DNA of 29,152 nt from Victivallis vadensis (lineage in GTDB: Bacteria > Verrucomicrobiota > Lentisphaeria > Victivallales > GWF2-50-93), in contig DYRX01000012.1 of assembly GCA_020718525.1 (NCBI GenBank), forward strand, positions 1 through 29,152, read 5' to 3'. The position numbers and the translations under genes are program-made. Of this stretch, positions 15,086 to 23,669 are shown piece after piece; positions within the stretch are counted from its first letter, which is position 1; every line of letters begins with the position of its first letter. The notes under the pieces were generated by a model. The model was given only the letters and a program-made list of their open reading frames with translations. It did not search any database and was not told where the DNA came from.

Positions 15086-16957
15086 CTACGCCCTTCCAGT
15101 ATCTGCATTGAATTTAAGAAGTCCAGCATCGGCATACGCGGAAAATAGATTCAAGAGCCGTCTGACGGAAAATCTTTCGATGTTGGATATGCCCCGTTCA
15201 TATGTCGCGCGTCTGGCGATTTCGTAAACGCTGAGCTTGCCGTCAGCCCATGATTTAAGGACGATCTGGTCAAGGCTCCACTTTGGACTGCCGATTTTTT
15301 GCAGGATCTCCGCGCTGAAGAATCTGTCTTCGGCAGTGCCGCCGACAAGACATTTCGGTCTGAGTCTATGGGCATCAGCAAGTTCCAGCTCCTCGCAGAC
15401 TGGGCGGATCTTCTTCCATTCGGATACTTCCGGTTTCATTGCCGAGATCGCTTCGGAGCTGGCCTTTTCCAGATTTTTCCGTTCCTTGGCGGAAGCCATG
15501 GAATGCAAATTGCGGAGCTCCTTTTGCGCCTGCTCGAAAAATATCTCATGGTCAGGAATTGAGGCGGAATCAATCTGGGATCTCATGTCGTCCAGATAGT
15601 CGCCCGTGAGATTTCTTATATCTCCGTCTTCAGCCGAAACCATGAAGTTAGACCAGGCTGACGCGAACAATGCCGCAGAATCAATAGTTCCCTTGTCAAG
15701 GGCAAGAACGCCGGCGCGGTCGCCAGATGAATGCCAATCCTGATTCTTCTGCATTAGGAAAGATGTGGGAAGATTCGAAACCATGGGGTCGGCAAGCAAG
15801 GTGCAGTTGATCTCAAATTTGTCGTCGAAGACACATTCCGCGCCAAGCGTTCTTCCAGATTCCCTGAGAATCTTTTTGATTAGAAACTGCGATATTCCCG
15901 AGGATGCCATAAGGCCAGGTTTGAGCATGAGCTGGAAAGACGGATCCACGCCAATCATGTCCAGACAGAGCAGTCCGATGCTCTTTGAGAAATCCATAAG
16001 CCCGAACTTGCTCAACGCCAATGCCGAATAGCATTCCTGTCCATGAAAGTGGCTCAGCCCCCTCAGATAGCGGAGACGCCCTGATTTAGATAGCCGCTTG
16101 AGGACGGCGGCGGCACACAGAGAAAGACCGACACCGGAGGCATTGTCCATCAGGCCCTGCTCGAACATGTGGCCTGTCAGCACGGCGTTGGAGGAGGACT
16201 CGCCTTTCCATCTTGCGCAGACGGTGGGCATTTCCGCCTGAAAATACTCACCTTCGACTACGATTTTCGCCTCGACCGGTCCATTGGAAAGAAGGGAGGA
16301 AATGCGTGCGCCTTCGGCTGGAGAGACTGAAATTCCAGGAAGATTCTTCTCAATGGATGAAGCAGTTGGAAGCCATCCGTCGCTTTCAGACGACCAGTTG
16401 TTTATCCATTTCACTTTGTTTTCCGGATCTTTCTTGACGTCTGTGAAGGAGCTGATCAGACCGAGAGCTCCGCGGGCTATTAGAATGGCTTTAATCGAAG
16501 CAGGATGCATCTTGCTTGCAAATGCTATCTTTCCAGATACGTCTGCGCTCTTCGCATCTTCCTTGTCGCGGATCTCGACTACTCTCGCTTGAACTCCGTC
16601 TGCTCCGGTGTAGCCTGTTCCAATCATTGCGGCGTTCGGCTCGATCCGTCTGTCCGCGATGCGGCGAATCTCTCCGCCTGAACTGCGAATTTCGCAGAAT
16701 GCCTCTCTTGTGCGGAATCCAATTGGGGATTTCCAGGCGAAGAGATCAGATTTTCCATCGCACGGAAAACGCAGAATTTCCGCGTCGGCTCCAGCCTCCT
16801 TGAAGCGCTCAAGCAGAAACGATGAGGCTTTCTCGAAGGAATCGAAGTCCGTCCTTTTCTCAATCTCCGCGAGGCTTTGTATTGTTTGAACTATTTCATC
16901 CGCATCAATGTGCGGTTCCAGCGGGGCAATGAACTTTTTCGCAAATTCCGATTGCAT
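15086..16957 (-). CDS. M28-like metallopeptidase with altered catalytic base
   Basis: Protein of 623 residues without a signal peptide. A cap/PA-like region (about 75-235) precedes the M28 zinc-peptidase core. The full two-metal ligand set can be read: His263 (TGH), Asp271 (MDNASG), Glu308, Asp333 (LDMIG) and His409 (DWHSSGD). The residue before Glu308, normally the general-base Glu of the Glu-Glu pair, is Gln307 (HGQEC). The C-terminal about 130 residues look helical with a winged-helix-like end. M28 enzymes are mostly aminopeptidases. A cytoplasmic location and a sugar-enzyme neighbourhood suggest an unusual amide or peptide-sugar substrate, but this is inference. Good AAAGG site before 16957; marC follows directly. 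Confidence 0.75.
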   Translation of the reverse strand: MQSEFAKKFIAPLEPHIDADEIVQTIQSLAEIEKRTDFDSFEKASSFLLERFKEAGADAEILRFPCDGKSDLFAWKSPIGFRTREAFCEIRSSGGEIRRIADRRIEPNAAMIGTGYTGADGVQARVVEIRDKEDAKSADVSGKIAFASKMHPASIKAILIARGALGLISSFTDVKKDPENKVKWINNWSSESDGWLPTASSIEKNLPGISVSPAEGARISSLLSNGPVEAKIVVEGEYFQAEMPTVCARWKGESSSNAVLTGHMFEQGLMDNASGVGLSLCAAAVLKRLSKSGRLRYLRGLSHFHGQECYSALALSKFGLMDFSKSIGLLCLDMIGVDPSFQLMLKPGLMASSGISQFLIKKILRESGRTLGAECVFDDKFEINCTLLADPMVSNLPTSFLMQKNQDWHSSGDRAGVLALDKGTIDSAALFASAWSNFMVSAEDGDIRNLTGDYLDDMRSQIDSASIPDHEIFFEQAQKELRNLHSMASAKERKNLEKASSEAISAMKPEVSEWKKIRPVCEELELADAHRLRPKCLVGGTAEDRFFSAEILQKIGSPKWSLDQIVLKSWADGKLSVYEIARRATYERGISNIERFSVRRLLNLFSAYADAGLLKFNADTGRA

Positions 16958-17023
16958 CAGAAGCCTTTCTTTGTTCTTGTCAAGATAATCATTTTCCTGT
17001 TTTCCGCAAGAATCCTATCTGGC

Positions 17024-19702
17024 TCATTCGTCTAGTTTTCCGCTGAATGCGCTTTCAGGATCCATACATGTCTCCATAACGGCGGGAAAGCTCGCCTTCC
17101 CGATTTTTCGTCCCGAGTCTCCTTCTACAAAGAGCTTGATCACTGCGCAGTTGCTGTATCCTTCCATGGGGACGCGAATAAATGTCCCGTCAAATTTGAA
17201 AGGAACTTCAGTGAATTCTGTATTCCCAGGAAGCATGAGCCCGACTTTTGCGACATCGCAGGCTCTTGAGACGCGGAAAGTTACGCAAGGCGTCTTTTTC
17301 CAGTGCAGGTCCATATTTTCAGAAATCGAGTCGCTTATTATCGCGGCGATATAGTCTCCGTTCAAAGTGTAGAGTTTCGCCCTTGCTCCGTGTGGGGGGC
17401 GGAGTGGATCCGGGTCAAAGCAAAATACCCTGCCTTTGAACTGTTCGCAGAGCGGAAGATACTTCCTGTATAAGGCAAGAGACTCGCTGGAGATCTTCCC
17501 CCTGTCTTCTCTGGTGAATCTTGGAAACGCACCATGCAGGACTGCCCTCCTTAAATTTTCATCCAGGGACTTCTTTCCGCTTGTCCACATGAAAAAAAGC
17601 GGTTTCGCCAGGCACGCCCAGAAATACTTCTCCTCGCTGACTTCTCCATCGCCCTCCAGGAGGACTCCGTCAACCCAGCGCATTGTTCTGATTGAAAGCG
17701 GCTTGTTAGCAAAGCTCGCCTTATTGTTCTCCCTCATCAGCTCCGCGCTGATTATCTTTCCGATCTCGTCGTAGGAGAAGTTAATGCTGTACGCCGGCTT
17801 GTTGTTTACGACCGTGATTCCGTCGGAATGCGCGAAATCAATGTCCATGTGCCTGAAGCAGTCGAGAAAAAAGCCTGCGATTGTCGGATACTCGGATATG
17901 ATTGATTTTACGCTTTCAATCTGGAATCTGCCAAAAGACCATTTCGGGTCAGGATTCATGTTGTGGCACATCTTCCAGCCTGAAGGCAGAAGACTGCCAT
18001 CCTCCCTTTTGCAGATCGAATCGGGCCAGCGGATCTCGACCACTGGCTTGTATCCATCGCTGTAGTTGATGTACCAGTATGCTCCGACTCCCATGGATTT
18101 CAGCTTTCCGAGTTTCTCCTTGATATCCCTTCTGGAATAGCGCAGTCTCCCGCTCGCTATGTTCGGATCATCAGGCGTCAATCCATCCAGAACTGCCTGT
18201 ATTTCGTTGTCCCCGTGGGTGTTCAGGAATTCGTCAAGCTTCCACGGATCGCTGATTTTCCTGTAGATGCTCTCCTTTGCGGCAATGGTGAACCATTCGT
18301 CTTTCCCTGCCTGAAAATAGTCGCCGTAGTTTTCGAAATGTCCATGCACTTCCAGGGTCTTCACCTTATAGCCTTTGAAACGCTCCACATCGTTTGCCGC
18401 CTCCGGCGAGGCGCAGTCGAAGACGCCGTTGAACTCGTTGATATTCTCGCAGTGCGGGACGAAGTGATCATTCCATTTCTCGAAGACCTTCCCAAGCCCA
18501 CTGCGCCAATCTCCCTCATGGAAAAGAATCCGGATACTGGTATTCAGGGGCGAGTCTCCGACTAAACCGACATAGTAGTTGACTGTCTCCAGCATTGGAA
18601 GCGATCTCGGGTCCTTCTTCATCGCTCCCCAATTGAAGCATTTTTCAGCGTTTGAAAACTGGAATTTTGCAGCTGGCACTTTGGCATCAATAGGCTCAAG
18701 CACGGAAAAGCCGGCATCGAGCTTCCTATTGAAATGAGAAACCATCGGAAGAATTATCTCCCTGTTCCCGACGCAGGGAGTCTGGATATACATGTATTCA
18801 AAGGAGCTCATTCCGTCGAATGTGAATTCAGAGTCGTGCGCTGGTGCCCAGAAATCCCATCCTGCGATCAAAGGCCAGGCGAAATGAATCCTCAGCGAGC
18901 GGTCTGAGACGGATTCCGACGTCTTGAGTATATTGACATTCCATTCGAGAAAATCTCCTTCGAAGCGAAGCTGTGTGTGGATTTTCCAGGCCGCGCCGCT
19001 GAAATGCTTAATGAATGAAATGCTTTTCCCGTCGGACTTGAAATCAGAAAGGCTGAAATCATCCTTCATCTCGTCGAAAAATCGTCTTTCCCGCTCGTCA
19101 TATATTCTCAGTGCGGCTATGTAGCCCGGAATATCCTGACGCAACTGCCTGAAGAGATCGAAATTCTGATCCTTGAAAATGCATGATACAATCCAGCCGG
19201 TTTTCGGATCAACTCCAATTTTAGCCTTCCCGCTTTCTATGAAGACAGAGCCGGCTGGAGTCGAAAAATAATCTCCGGAAAACCTTGCGGCAGGCGCGAG
19301 ATCTAAAAACTCGTCGAGCTCGCTGATAATTTTCAATGCGGAGTCCCTGTCCCCGACAGAAATGGAAACAAGCGAGCTTTCGGTTTCTCTGTGAACTATG
19401 CGGAGGCTTCTCAAATTAATTCCTGCATGCTTGAATTTCGTCGCAAGCTCCGCAAGCGCTCCCGGTCTGTTTTTCAATCCCACGATCATCGCGTCTTCGG
19501 AAAACGCTGGAATATCGGCATCGCGCAGGAGCTTCAAAGCCTCGTCGTAACGCTCCCCTGAGACGCTGAGCGCAACAATCCCATGCTTGTTTTCCGATTC
19601 GGCATCAAGCGTTTCGATGTTGATTCCATTCGCACCAAGAGCGCTGGCTATGTCGGCAACAAGTCCTGCTCTGTCCTTGCAAACGACTGTGATCTGCTTC
19701 AT
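17024..19702 (-). CDS. Tandem ACT domains fused to TIM-barrel glycosidase-like enzyme
   Basis: Protein of 892 residues. ACT domain 1 spans about 4-67 (TVVCKDRAGLVADIASALG, GINIETLD) and ACT domain 2 about 72-132 (IVGLKNRPGALAELATKF, GINLRSL). From about 150 a beta-sandwich begins (FIESGKAKIGVDPKTGWI), followed by a (beta/alpha)8 barrel from about 430. Barrel features include KLKSMGVGAYWYINYSDGY and GFFLDCFRH, with Asp614 in the position of a glycosidase-clan D nucleophile, then VDGVLLEGDG; a C-terminal beta domain ends the protein. ACT domains bind amino acids or other small ligands and regulate metabolic enzymes; their fusion to a glycosidase is, as far as I know, unusual. No signal peptide, so cytoplasmic. 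AAAGG lies six bases before the start. The exact GH family is not recognised. Confidence 0.75.
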   Translation of the reverse strand: MKQITVVCKDRAGLVADIASALGANGINIETLDAESENKHGIVALSVSGERYDEALKLLRDADIPAFSEDAMIVGLKNRPGALAELATKFKHAGINLRSLRIVHRETESSLVSISVGDRDSALKIISELDEFLDLAPAARFSGDYFSTPAGSVFIESGKAKIGVDPKTGWIVSCIFKDQNFDLFRQLRQDIPGYIAALRIYDERERRFFDEMKDDFSLSDFKSDGKSISFIKHFSGAAWKIHTQLRFEGDFLEWNVNILKTSESVSDRSLRIHFAWPLIAGWDFWAPAHDSEFTFDGMSSFEYMYIQTPCVGNREIILPMVSHFNRKLDAGFSVLEPIDAKVPAAKFQFSNAEKCFNWGAMKKDPRSLPMLETVNYYVGLVGDSPLNTSIRILFHEGDWRSGLGKVFEKWNDHFVPHCENINEFNGVFDCASPEAANDVERFKGYKVKTLEVHGHFENYGDYFQAGKDEWFTIAAKESIYRKISDPWKLDEFLNTHGDNEIQAVLDGLTPDDPNIASGRLRYSRRDIKEKLGKLKSMGVGAYWYINYSDGYKPVVEIRWPDSICKREDGSLLPSGWKMCHNMNPDPKWSFGRFQIESVKSIISEYPTIAGFFLDCFRHMDIDFAHSDGITVVNNKPAYSINFSYDEIGKIISAELMRENNKASFANKPLSIRTMRWVDGVLLEGDGEVSEEKYFWACLAKPLFFMWTSGKKSLDENLRRAVLHGAFPRFTREDRGKISSESLALYRKYLPLCEQFKGRVFCFDPDPLRPPHGARAKLYTLNGDYIAAIISDSISENMDLHWKKTPCVTFRVSRACDVAKVGLMLPGNTEFTEVPFKFDGTFIRVPMEGYSNCAVIKLFVEGDSGRKIGKASFPAVMETCMDPESAFSGKLDE

Positions 19703-19761
19703 ATCTGCCTTTCAGTTTCAGGCTTGAAATGCATTTTCATGTGGTCTATCCATCCCGAAGA

Positions 19762-20952
19762 TCAGTATCCGAAAGCGGAATACGCCAGATTCCATTGGGA
19801 ATCTTTTTCTGCGGCTATTTTCGAGAGCGCCATTATCGAATAAATGGTGGTCCTCATGCTGGCGTACTCCTCCTCGTGCCCGGGATCCCAGCCGTCTTCG
19901 CCCATGAACGCGCCTCTGCACTCGCCGGCGTCAGAAGGAAGCTGGAGCTCGAAAACCCTCGCCGCATACTCTTCACTCTTTGAAAGATAGTTTTTATCTC
20001 CAGTGAGCCTGTAAAGATCCATGAAAAACAGAATTGCGGAAGGAATGGACGAATAGGTCGGCGGAAGCGAGTTTTTTGAAAGCCACCAGGCACCGTTCGC
20101 AAGAGCGGCGTCCAGATATTTTTTACGTCCAAGTGCGCGCCAGGCGGCGATGGCGCTTATTCCCAGCCCGTCATCGTTCACAAAAGCTCCTTTGAATTCT
20201 CCAGAAGAAGGCACATGGTGACCGACTCCCTTGCTGAACGCCAGCCTGAAGGAGCCGTCCTCCGCAAGAAAATCGTCAAGAACCGAATCCATGACTGCTG
20301 GAATTTTGGAGCTGAACTCCTTCTTCTTTCCGAAGGAGTCAACTTGTGCAAATACGAGGGTGCTCACAGCCATGATCAGGCGGCTGAAGTCGCCGCAGAC
20401 CGAGACTCTGTCGTTTTCTCTGAAATAGATGTAAATCCCGGGATAAGCGCCGTCTTTTCCAAGATATTGCTTCGCAAGCCACCTGGCGCCTTCTCTGGCT
20501 CTCTCCAAGCTCACTGAGTCTCCCTTTACCGCATGCAGATTTATGAAGCCTTGCACTGCCTCTACCGAATCCCTTGCGGCGATATGATCAGTGTGCTGAT
20601 ATTCTTCCTTGAATGCCCCCCTGAGATGGGCAAGTTCGGGCTCGAATATTTGATTTCCACCAACCCAGCGCATTGCGAGTTCCGCAGAATTCAGATACTC
20701 GTCTTTGCCACTGAGCTTGTAGGCGGAAAGCAGAGCCTGTGCCGCCCTAGCCGCTGTCCAGGTGATGGTCAGAAGCGGACGCGAAGATTTGTCATTAAGC
20801 TTTACAATTCCCTTGTATCTGCCAGCGTCTGCAGTCCAATGCGGCCACTCATGCGTAACCTGCTGTCGCACAATGCTATCGGCGGCACGCAGTAGCGATG
20901 AGCGAGCCTTTTTCCTGAACGATGCTTTGAATTCCGGCAGATAAACTTTCAT
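19762..20952 (-). CDS. Alpha/alpha-barrel glycoside-hydrolase-like or epimerase-like protein
   Basis: Protein of 396 residues, all-alpha, with repeated helix pairs typical of (alpha/alpha)6 barrel sugar enzymes (lyase, unsaturated glucuronyl hydrolase or N-acylglucosamine epimerase-like folds). Typical features are TWTAARAAQALLSAYKLSG, HTDHIAARDSVEAV, GAWWLSKN and AILFFMDLYRLTGDKNYL. I cannot assign a family or point to catalytic residues with confidence. The ATG at 20952 is preferred over a codon at 20976 because AAGGAG lies seven bases upstream. It starts 15 bases after the cupin gene stops and precedes the ACT-glycosidase gene by 59 bases, so it is probably co-transcribed and acts on the same carbohydrate. 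No signal peptide. Confidence 0.7.
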   Translation of the reverse strand: MKVYLPEFKASFRKKARSSLLRAADSIVRQQVTHEWPHWTADAGRYKGIVKLNDKSSRPLLTITWTAARAAQALLSAYKLSGKDEYLNSAELAMRWVGGNQIFEPELAHLRGAFKEEYQHTDHIAARDSVEAVQGFINLHAVKGDSVSLERAREGARWLAKQYLGKDGAYPGIYIYFRENDRVSVCGDFSRLIMAVSTLVFAQVDSFGKKKEFSSKIPAVMDSVLDDFLAEDGSFRLAFSKGVGHHVPSSGEFKGAFVNDDGLGISAIAAWRALGRKKYLDAALANGAWWLSKNSLPPTYSSIPSAILFFMDLYRLTGDKNYLSKSEEYAARVFELQLPSDAGECRGAFMGEDGWDPGHEEEYASMRTTIYSIMALSKIAAEKDSQWNLAYSAFGY

Positions 20953-20966
20953 CTGTATCTCCTTTT

Positions 20967-21659
20967 TTATTTGCATATTGTTCCATCGAGAGACTTGTGG
21001 CTCTCGCGGATGTAGCTCATATCCTTTTCGTCCCTGAAAAAATCCAGCCAGAGGTAGCTGAGCCGCTTTCCGGGAAGAACCCTCACTCCATGCATCGAGG
21101 CACTTGGAATCTTTAGAAGCATGTCCTCCTCGAATGCGGCCGAGTCCGAATCAGCATCCACGATGCAGTCGTTCCCTTTGAGCCCCCAGAAGAACTGTTC
21201 GAGCATGGGATGCGAGTGAGCCGCCACTTGATCCGGCCCCTCTGTCTCAACAGATCCCATGCAAAATCTTGGAATCAATCCGTCCGGAAGAAGCGTCCTG
21301 CTGACGGTTTTGGCGCTTTTGATGGCTTCGGAATAAGACGGGCACGACTTGAACTCGGCAAAATATCCGCCACAAAGCTTTTCCCTGCAAATTTCCATCT
21401 CATGTCCGGACAGCTCAATATTCATGCGAATGTATCTGGCGCTTTCCAGGCATTCAAAATCTAAACGTACGTCTGGGGGAATGGCGGCAATAAACGGAGC
21501 TTCAAGAAGACGGGAAACGCCTGCGAAATTCGCAGAAATGCGGCCTTCAAGAAAGATGAAGACAGACGCTTGGGATTCCGGAGCGGACTCCGTGAACTTC
21601 GCAAAGCTGTCCTGCACCGAAAAGAAACTGCGCAGTCCCTCTATCTCTCCGGGAAGCAT
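20967..21659 (-). CDS. Cupin domain protein
   Basis: Protein of about 230 residues from the ATG at 21659, supported by a GAGGAAGAG ribosome-binding site. In-frame starts at 21740 (ATG) and 21782 (TTG) exist, but they add an Arg-rich, low-complexity N-terminus and lack such a site. The C-terminal half is a cupin with the metal-binding pattern AAHSHPMLEQFFWGL followed by a second strand motif near SASMHGVRVLPG. The N-terminal half also looks like a beta-rich cupin-like domain, which suggests a bicupin or an AraC-type sensor without its helix-turn-helix. No DNA-binding domain is visible, so a sugar isomerase, mutarotase-like or sensor role is possible. First gene of the leftward enzyme block. 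Confidence 0.65.
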   Translation of the reverse strand: MLPGEIEGLRSFFSVQDSFAKFTESAPESQASVFIFLEGRISANFAGVSRLLEAPFIAAIPPDVRLDFECLESARYIRMNIELSGHEMEICREKLCGGYFAEFKSCPSYSEAIKSAKTVSRTLLPDGLIPRFCMGSVETEGPDQVAAHSHPMLEQFFWGLKGNDCIVDADSDSAAFEEDMLLKIPSASMHGVRVLPGKRLSYLWLDFFRDEKDMSYIRESHKSLDGTICK

Positions 21660-21778
21660 TTCGACTCTTCCTCGGCTGAACCTTCGCGCACTGAAACTCG
21701 CTATCACTTCAATCCTCCGTCGCCAATTCCGCAGGCGCATTCGAACAAAAGATATATGTCTAATTTCTGGCGCGCCTC

Positions 21779-21790
21779 GCAAATATTTGC
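21779..21790. promoter_or_regulatory. Perfect 12-bp palindrome, candidate operator
   Basis: GCAAATATTTGC is a perfect palindrome directly abutting the -35 box (TTGATA, 21791-21796) of the promoter for the rightward ceramidase-fold gene, inside the divergent gap with the leftward block. Its position fits a repressor or activator site serving both directions. Which regulator binds is unknown. Confidence 0.45.
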
Positions 21791-21819
21791 TTGATATTGT
21801 CTAACTACCGCTATATAAT
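21791..21819 (+). promoter_or_regulatory. Near-consensus sigma-70 promoter
   Basis: TTGATA at 21791-21796 and TATAAT at 21814-21819 are separated by exactly 17 bases. Transcription would start near 21826, giving a leader of about 78 bases before the ATG at 21904. This is the best promoter match I see in the window. Confidence 0.65.
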
Positions 21820-21903
21820 ACATGTATCTAAACCGATTACAAATCAAATACTTGTCTTTGGCTTGAATTCGAAGCGAGTGTAAATGCTTGAAGGGAAATA
21901 ATC

Positions 21904-23334
21904 ATGCTTCCAGGTTCAGTTGATTTGACCGCCCCGCTTTTTGCGGCATCATGCTCTTTTCCAATAAGATGCTATGGCAGAATGACTTATAGCTGGCATA
22001 AATGCGAAGAATGCGAAATTGTCCTTGAACCTTCCGCCAAAATTCTTCTCTTGTCGGATCTGAATTCGGAGATTCTTATCGTCTCCGTTGACTTGTGCAG
22101 TATGGAGTACGGAGCTGTCGCAAAGATCCGCGACGGCGTATTTATCGGCTGTGGAATCAGCCCGTCCGCATTTTTCATCGCCGCTACGCATGCACACTCC
22201 TCGATAAGAGTGACACACGGTTTTGACTCCGCAGGTTTTTCCGGGAAAATCTCCGAGCACGTGAAGGCGCTCCGCAAGCGCCTGGAGAAAGTCGAGGAGA
22301 TTGAAGAGTTCGAGGGGCTTTTGCCGGAGGGCTCCCTCATAAACAGGAGATTCAAATTTCCAAACAAGGATTTTGGCGCATATACGGCGACCTTCAACAC
22401 AGACTGCGAAATCGGAGAGAAGACGCTTGACGTCAAAAGACAGATTTTGAAATATTTGGATTCTCTTGGCATTGATCCTGGCATGACAGGGCTTGGTGAA
22501 CGAGCTGAACTGGACGGACCGTCAGATCGCCGGATCCATCTCGCCGTTCTAAAAGGCGGATCTGGGACTATTGCCGCATTCTGCAGAGTCAATGCGCATC
22601 CCGTAATCGTCTCGCAATCAAGAGTAGGAAAAAAAATATCTCCCGACTACCCCGGATTCATGAGGGAAATCGTTGAAAAGCGAATAGGGACAGAACTCCT
22701 GGTCTTCAATGGTGCGTTCGGCGATGTCAGACCGCTGAACCGCGAATATTCATTCAAGGAGGCGGAGCGGATCGGCACCCTGATGGCGGAGAGCTTTTTC
22801 TCCGGAAAACGCAAACTTGTAAAGACTCCTTCCGCCTCGCTCAAAATCTGCGTGGGACAGCTCAAAACTTCTTCAGACACGCCACGAAGCCTTGAGGGTC
22901 TCGATTCTCTGCTCAGAGACTTGAAAAAGAGGATGGACAATGAAAAGAGTCCGGGGCTCAAGAAGGTAATATCTGAAGAAATACGAAAAATTGACAATCT
23001 TGTCGAGTCCTTCAAGCAGGGAATTTCGCCTGTTGCACCGGAGGATTTTGAAAAAGGAAGCTACCCGTTCGAGGCATCGTCCCTGAGAATTGGCGAATTC
23101 AGAATGCTCGGTATCGCAGGAGAGCCCTGTGTCGAGTTCGCACGCGAAGTTGAAAGAAGAACTGCCCATCTGCCGGTCGGAGTTGCCGCAGGAAGCATTG
23201 GCTACATTGTCTATGATGAAAAGGAATATGAGATGGGCGGCTACGAAGCGTCTGAAACGTATTACAGCTATCCCGACGGGATAAAGACGATTTTTTCGAC
23301 CATTGCTGACTGCGCGCTTAGGGGTTGCCGCTAA
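21904..23334 (+). CDS. Ceramidase-fold protein lacking the catalytic serine
   Basis: Protein of 476 residues resembling the N-terminal catalytic domain of neutral/alkaline ceramidases. Zinc-site elements are present: THAHSS with His96 and His98, NAHPVI with His232, Glu407 in AGEPC, and the C-terminal GYIVYDEKEYEMGGYEA with Tyr residues. In true ceramidases the nucleophilic Ser lies in a GDVSP motif; here the motif is GDVRP with Arg276, so ceramide hydrolysis by the known mechanism is unlikely. No signal peptide is present, unlike secreted ceramidases. An AAGGGA site precedes the ATG at 21904. The gene diverges from the leftward carbohydrate-type block and probably shares its regulation. Substrate unknown; a sugar or amide ester is possible. 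Confidence 0.75.
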   Translation: MLPGSVDLTAPLFAASCSFPIRCYGRMTYSWHKCEECEIVLEPSAKILLLSDLNSEILIVSVDLCSMEYGAVAKIRDGVFIGCGISPSAFFIAATHAHSSIRVTHGFDSAGFSGKISEHVKALRKRLEKVEEIEEFEGLLPEGSLINRRFKFPNKDFGAYTATFNTDCEIGEKTLDVKRQILKYLDSLGIDPGMTGLGERAELDGPSDRRIHLAVLKGGSGTIAAFCRVNAHPVIVSQSRVGKKISPDYPGFMREIVEKRIGTELLVFNGAFGDVRPLNREYSFKEAERIGTLMAESFFSGKRKLVKTPSASLKICVGQLKTSSDTPRSLEGLDSLLRDLKKRMDNEKSPGLKKVISEEIRKIDNLVESFKQGISPVAPEDFEKGSYPFEASSLRIGEFRMLGIAGEPCVEFAREVERRTAHLPVGVAAGSIGYIVYDEKEYEMGGYEASETYYSYPDGIKTIFSTIADCALRGCR

Positions 23335-23669
23335 ATAACTTTGCCATTCGGCACAGGCACCAGGTTATCAATTTCAAGAAATGAAGAATGCGCATATCGG
23401 GATATGTAAATGACGAATGATGCCGAAAGTGATAATCTGACGCCGTGCCCCGGATGGCCGCCAGTCTTTTGACCGCGCCGCATTCGGAAGTACGTGAACG
23501 ATGCAGTCGAAGTCATAAGAGTCATGAATAAATGCTTTTTCTGGCATCGTTCAGCTTCATCTGATTCGGACTTTTGCCATGCTCATGAGCAAGTAGAATT
23601 GTGCAAAGAAATGAATTCTGAGAACTGCTCCAAGCACCACTGCGCAAAGATCCCGCCTGGAGCGCGCTT
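23335..23669. other. Gene-free convergent gap with inverted repeats
   Basis: This gap lies between the ends of the ceramidase-fold gene and murI. No convincing gene is seen. It holds a small dyad CATATC-GG-GATATG at 23393-23406 and a 10-bp inverted repeat at 23495-23553. I find no standard hairpin plus T-run terminator for either gene. Confidence 0.45.
23495..23553. repeat. 10-bp inverted repeat with 39-base spacer
   Basis: TGAACGATGC (23495-23504) and GCATCGTTCA (23544-23553) are exact complements, separated by 39 bases that contain three AGTC repeats. It could fold as an RNA stem downstream of murI, or be a small element remnant. Confidence 0.45.

Noticed and set aside
20967..21782. Longer version of the cupin gene starting at TTG 21782
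   Set aside because: No ribosome-binding site, an Arg-rich non-family N-terminus and overlap with the candidate operator. The ATG at 21659 has a good site.
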